A stretch of 6,177 nucleotides of DNA from Clostridiales bacterium (GTDB taxonomy: Bacteria > Bacillota > Clostridia > Tissierellales > Sedimentibacteraceae), in NCBI GenBank assembly GCA_003457065.1, contig DMJQ01000193.1:17780-23956 (forward strand), given 5' to 3'. Below are positions 5,218 through 6,177 of this stretch, one piece after another. Position 1 is the first letter of the stretch. Every line of letters begins with the position of its first letter. The translations under genes and the position numbers were made by a program. Under the pieces are notes generated by a model. The model searched no databases. It had not been told where the DNA came from and was given only the letters and a program-made list of their open reading frames with translations.

Positions 5218-6177
5218 TTATCTTTTAACTCTCGCATTTCCTGCCCAAATGCTCCATATCTGTTCTTCATCAGCCGGCTGGGCATAATCAGTTAAAAAAG
5301 TAGTAGCCATTGCACCGCTTGCCCACCCAAACTGAACCCATTTTTCTGGTTCCCAACCTTTTAGAATACCATAAAGCAAACCGCCTACGAATCCATCACC
5401 GCCACCTATACGGTCTAATACTGTTATTTCACGAGAATCGGCAACATACCAATTATCATTCACTAACATTAATGCTCCCCACATATGGCTATTGGCACTC
5501 GTTACTTGTCGCAGGGTGTTTGCAAATACAGAAGCATTAGGATATTCTTTTTTAACTTTGCTTATCATATTTTTAAAGCTGTCTATTATTGAAGTATCCT
5601 TTCCTCCTGCCTCAGGGCCTTTAATTCCCAAACACAACTGAAAGTCTTCTTCATTTCCCACAAGGATATCAGATATGCCTGCTATTTCAGTAAATGTATT
5701 TTTTAATTCTGCTTCCCTTCCCTGCCAAAAAGATGCACGATAATTTAAGTCAAATGATATTCTTGTTCCGTGTTTTTTAGCATATTTAGCTAATTCTAAG
5801 CAGAAATTACTTGTATCAGGAGACAGCGCTGCAATTAAACCGGATAAATGTAAAATTTGGACGCCTTCAACAGCAAAAATTCTCTCTAAGTCAAAATCCT
5901 TAACATTTAGTATTTGACCTACTTCGCCTGCCCTATCGTTATGGACTCTTGGACCTCGTGTACCATATCCGCTGTCTGCTATATTAAACTGATGACGATA
6001 CCCCCAGGGATTTCCTTGTTCTACCTCAACACCCTCATAATCCATATGACGGCTTTTTAAATCATTTTTAATAAATTTAGCAATTGGACTATCTTTTACA
6101 AATGCAGTAAGAATTTTTACCGGAAGTCCAAGATACGAAGAAATGCTTGCAACATTTGATTCGGCACTTGTGGCCTG
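5218..6177 (-). CDS. kdgK: PfkB-family sugar kinase, 2-dehydro-3-deoxygluconokinase-like, 5' end beyond window
   Basis: The frame stays open to the last base of the window, giving 319 visible residues; the true start lies outside (about 20-35 residues missing compared with the usual 340 or so). An internal ATG at 6043-6045 is not the start, because conserved sequence continues upstream of it: AESNVASISSYLGLPV matches the N-terminal PfkB region (GGxExNVAxxLxxLG). Further marks, in visible numbering, are ISFDLNYRASFW at about 140-151, the substrate-domain motif common in KDG kinases; ILVGNEEDF at about 171-178; and the second PfkB signature DRIGGGDGFVGG at 255-266, with D261 as catalytic base and GGG as anion hole. 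KDG kinase phosphorylates 2-keto-3-deoxygluconate with ATP to KDPG in hexuronate and pectin breakdown. A kinase for another keto-sugar cannot be excluded. The YhcH-family neighbour fits a sugar-acid operon; a KDPG aldolase gene may lie outside the window. Confidence 0.9.
   Translation of the reverse strand, partial: QATSAESNVASISSYLGLPVKILTAFVKDSPIAKFIKNDLKSRHMDYEGVEVEQGNPWGYRHQFNIADSGYGTRGPRVHNDRAGEVGQILNVKDFDLERIFAVEGVQILHLSGLIAALSPDTSNFCLELAKYAKKHGTRISFDLNYRASFWQGREAELKNTFTEIAGISDILVGNEEDFQLCLGIKGPEAGGKDTSIIDSFKNMISKVKKEYPNASVFANTLRQVTSANSHMWGALMLVNDNWYVADSREITVLDRIGGGDGFVGGLLYGILKGWEPEKWVQFGWASGAMATTFLTDYAQPADEEQIWSIWAGNARVKR

Noticed and set aside
5310..5540. Plus-strand 76-codon frame opposite the sugar kinase
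   Set aside because: It lies opposite the conserved PfkB signature and has no recognisable features.
5218..6045. Reading the sugar kinase as a complete gene starting at the ATG at 6043-6045
   Set aside because: Conserved N-terminal PfkB sequence continues in frame upstream to the window end, so the gene is cut by the edge rather than short.

Overview
The window is AT-rich and every convincing gene lies on the minus strand, so transcription runs from high to low coordinates. The base composition, the strong GGAGG-type ribosome binding sites, the TTG start and the gene families all point to a low-GC Firmicute, most likely a Clostridia member such as Lachnospiraceae. This placement is inferred from family content; no marker gene is present.

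Right part (about 4660-6177): the end of a sugar-acid catabolic operon. A PfkB-family kinase resembling 2-dehydro-3-deoxygluconate (KDG) kinase runs off the right edge. It is followed 18 bases later by a YhcH/YjgK/YiaL-family cupin-like protein. A clear intrinsic terminator (4662-4699) closes the operon.

Middle part (946-4627): a compact three-gene operon. It encodes a soluble VTC-type (polyphosphate polymerase-like) domain protein, a multi-pass DUF4956 membrane protein and a large CotH-kinase-family protein anchored in the membrane. The genes are 16 bases apart, each with its own ribosome binding site. Two reading starts need attention: the CotH-like gene begins at TTG, and the DUF4956 gene should begin at the ATG ending at 3721 rather than at a TTG five codons upstream, which overlaps the ribosome binding site. 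The 316-base gap before the operon holds a candidate promoter (4600-4627), a 14-bp perfect palindrome, a strong terminator hairpin with a T-tract (4515-4574), and then a second, extended -10 promoter next to the VTC gene. This arrangement could be an attenuated leader or a small-RNA gene.

Left part (1-900): an OmpR/PhoB-type response regulator follows the operon after a 205-base gap that contains a stem-loop and a plausible promoter of its own. A few codons at the left edge may be the start of the partner gene, probably a sensor kinase.

Working model (inference): the VTC protein and the DUF4956 membrane protein form a membrane complex that makes or moves a phosphate polymer or related phosphorylated product. 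The CotH-like protein phosphorylates or otherwise modifies partners outside the membrane, and the nearby two-component regulator may control or sense the process. The grouping of VTC, DUF4956 and CotH genes is known from bacterial genomes, but to my knowledge its biochemical role is not established. It is the most interesting system in the window.
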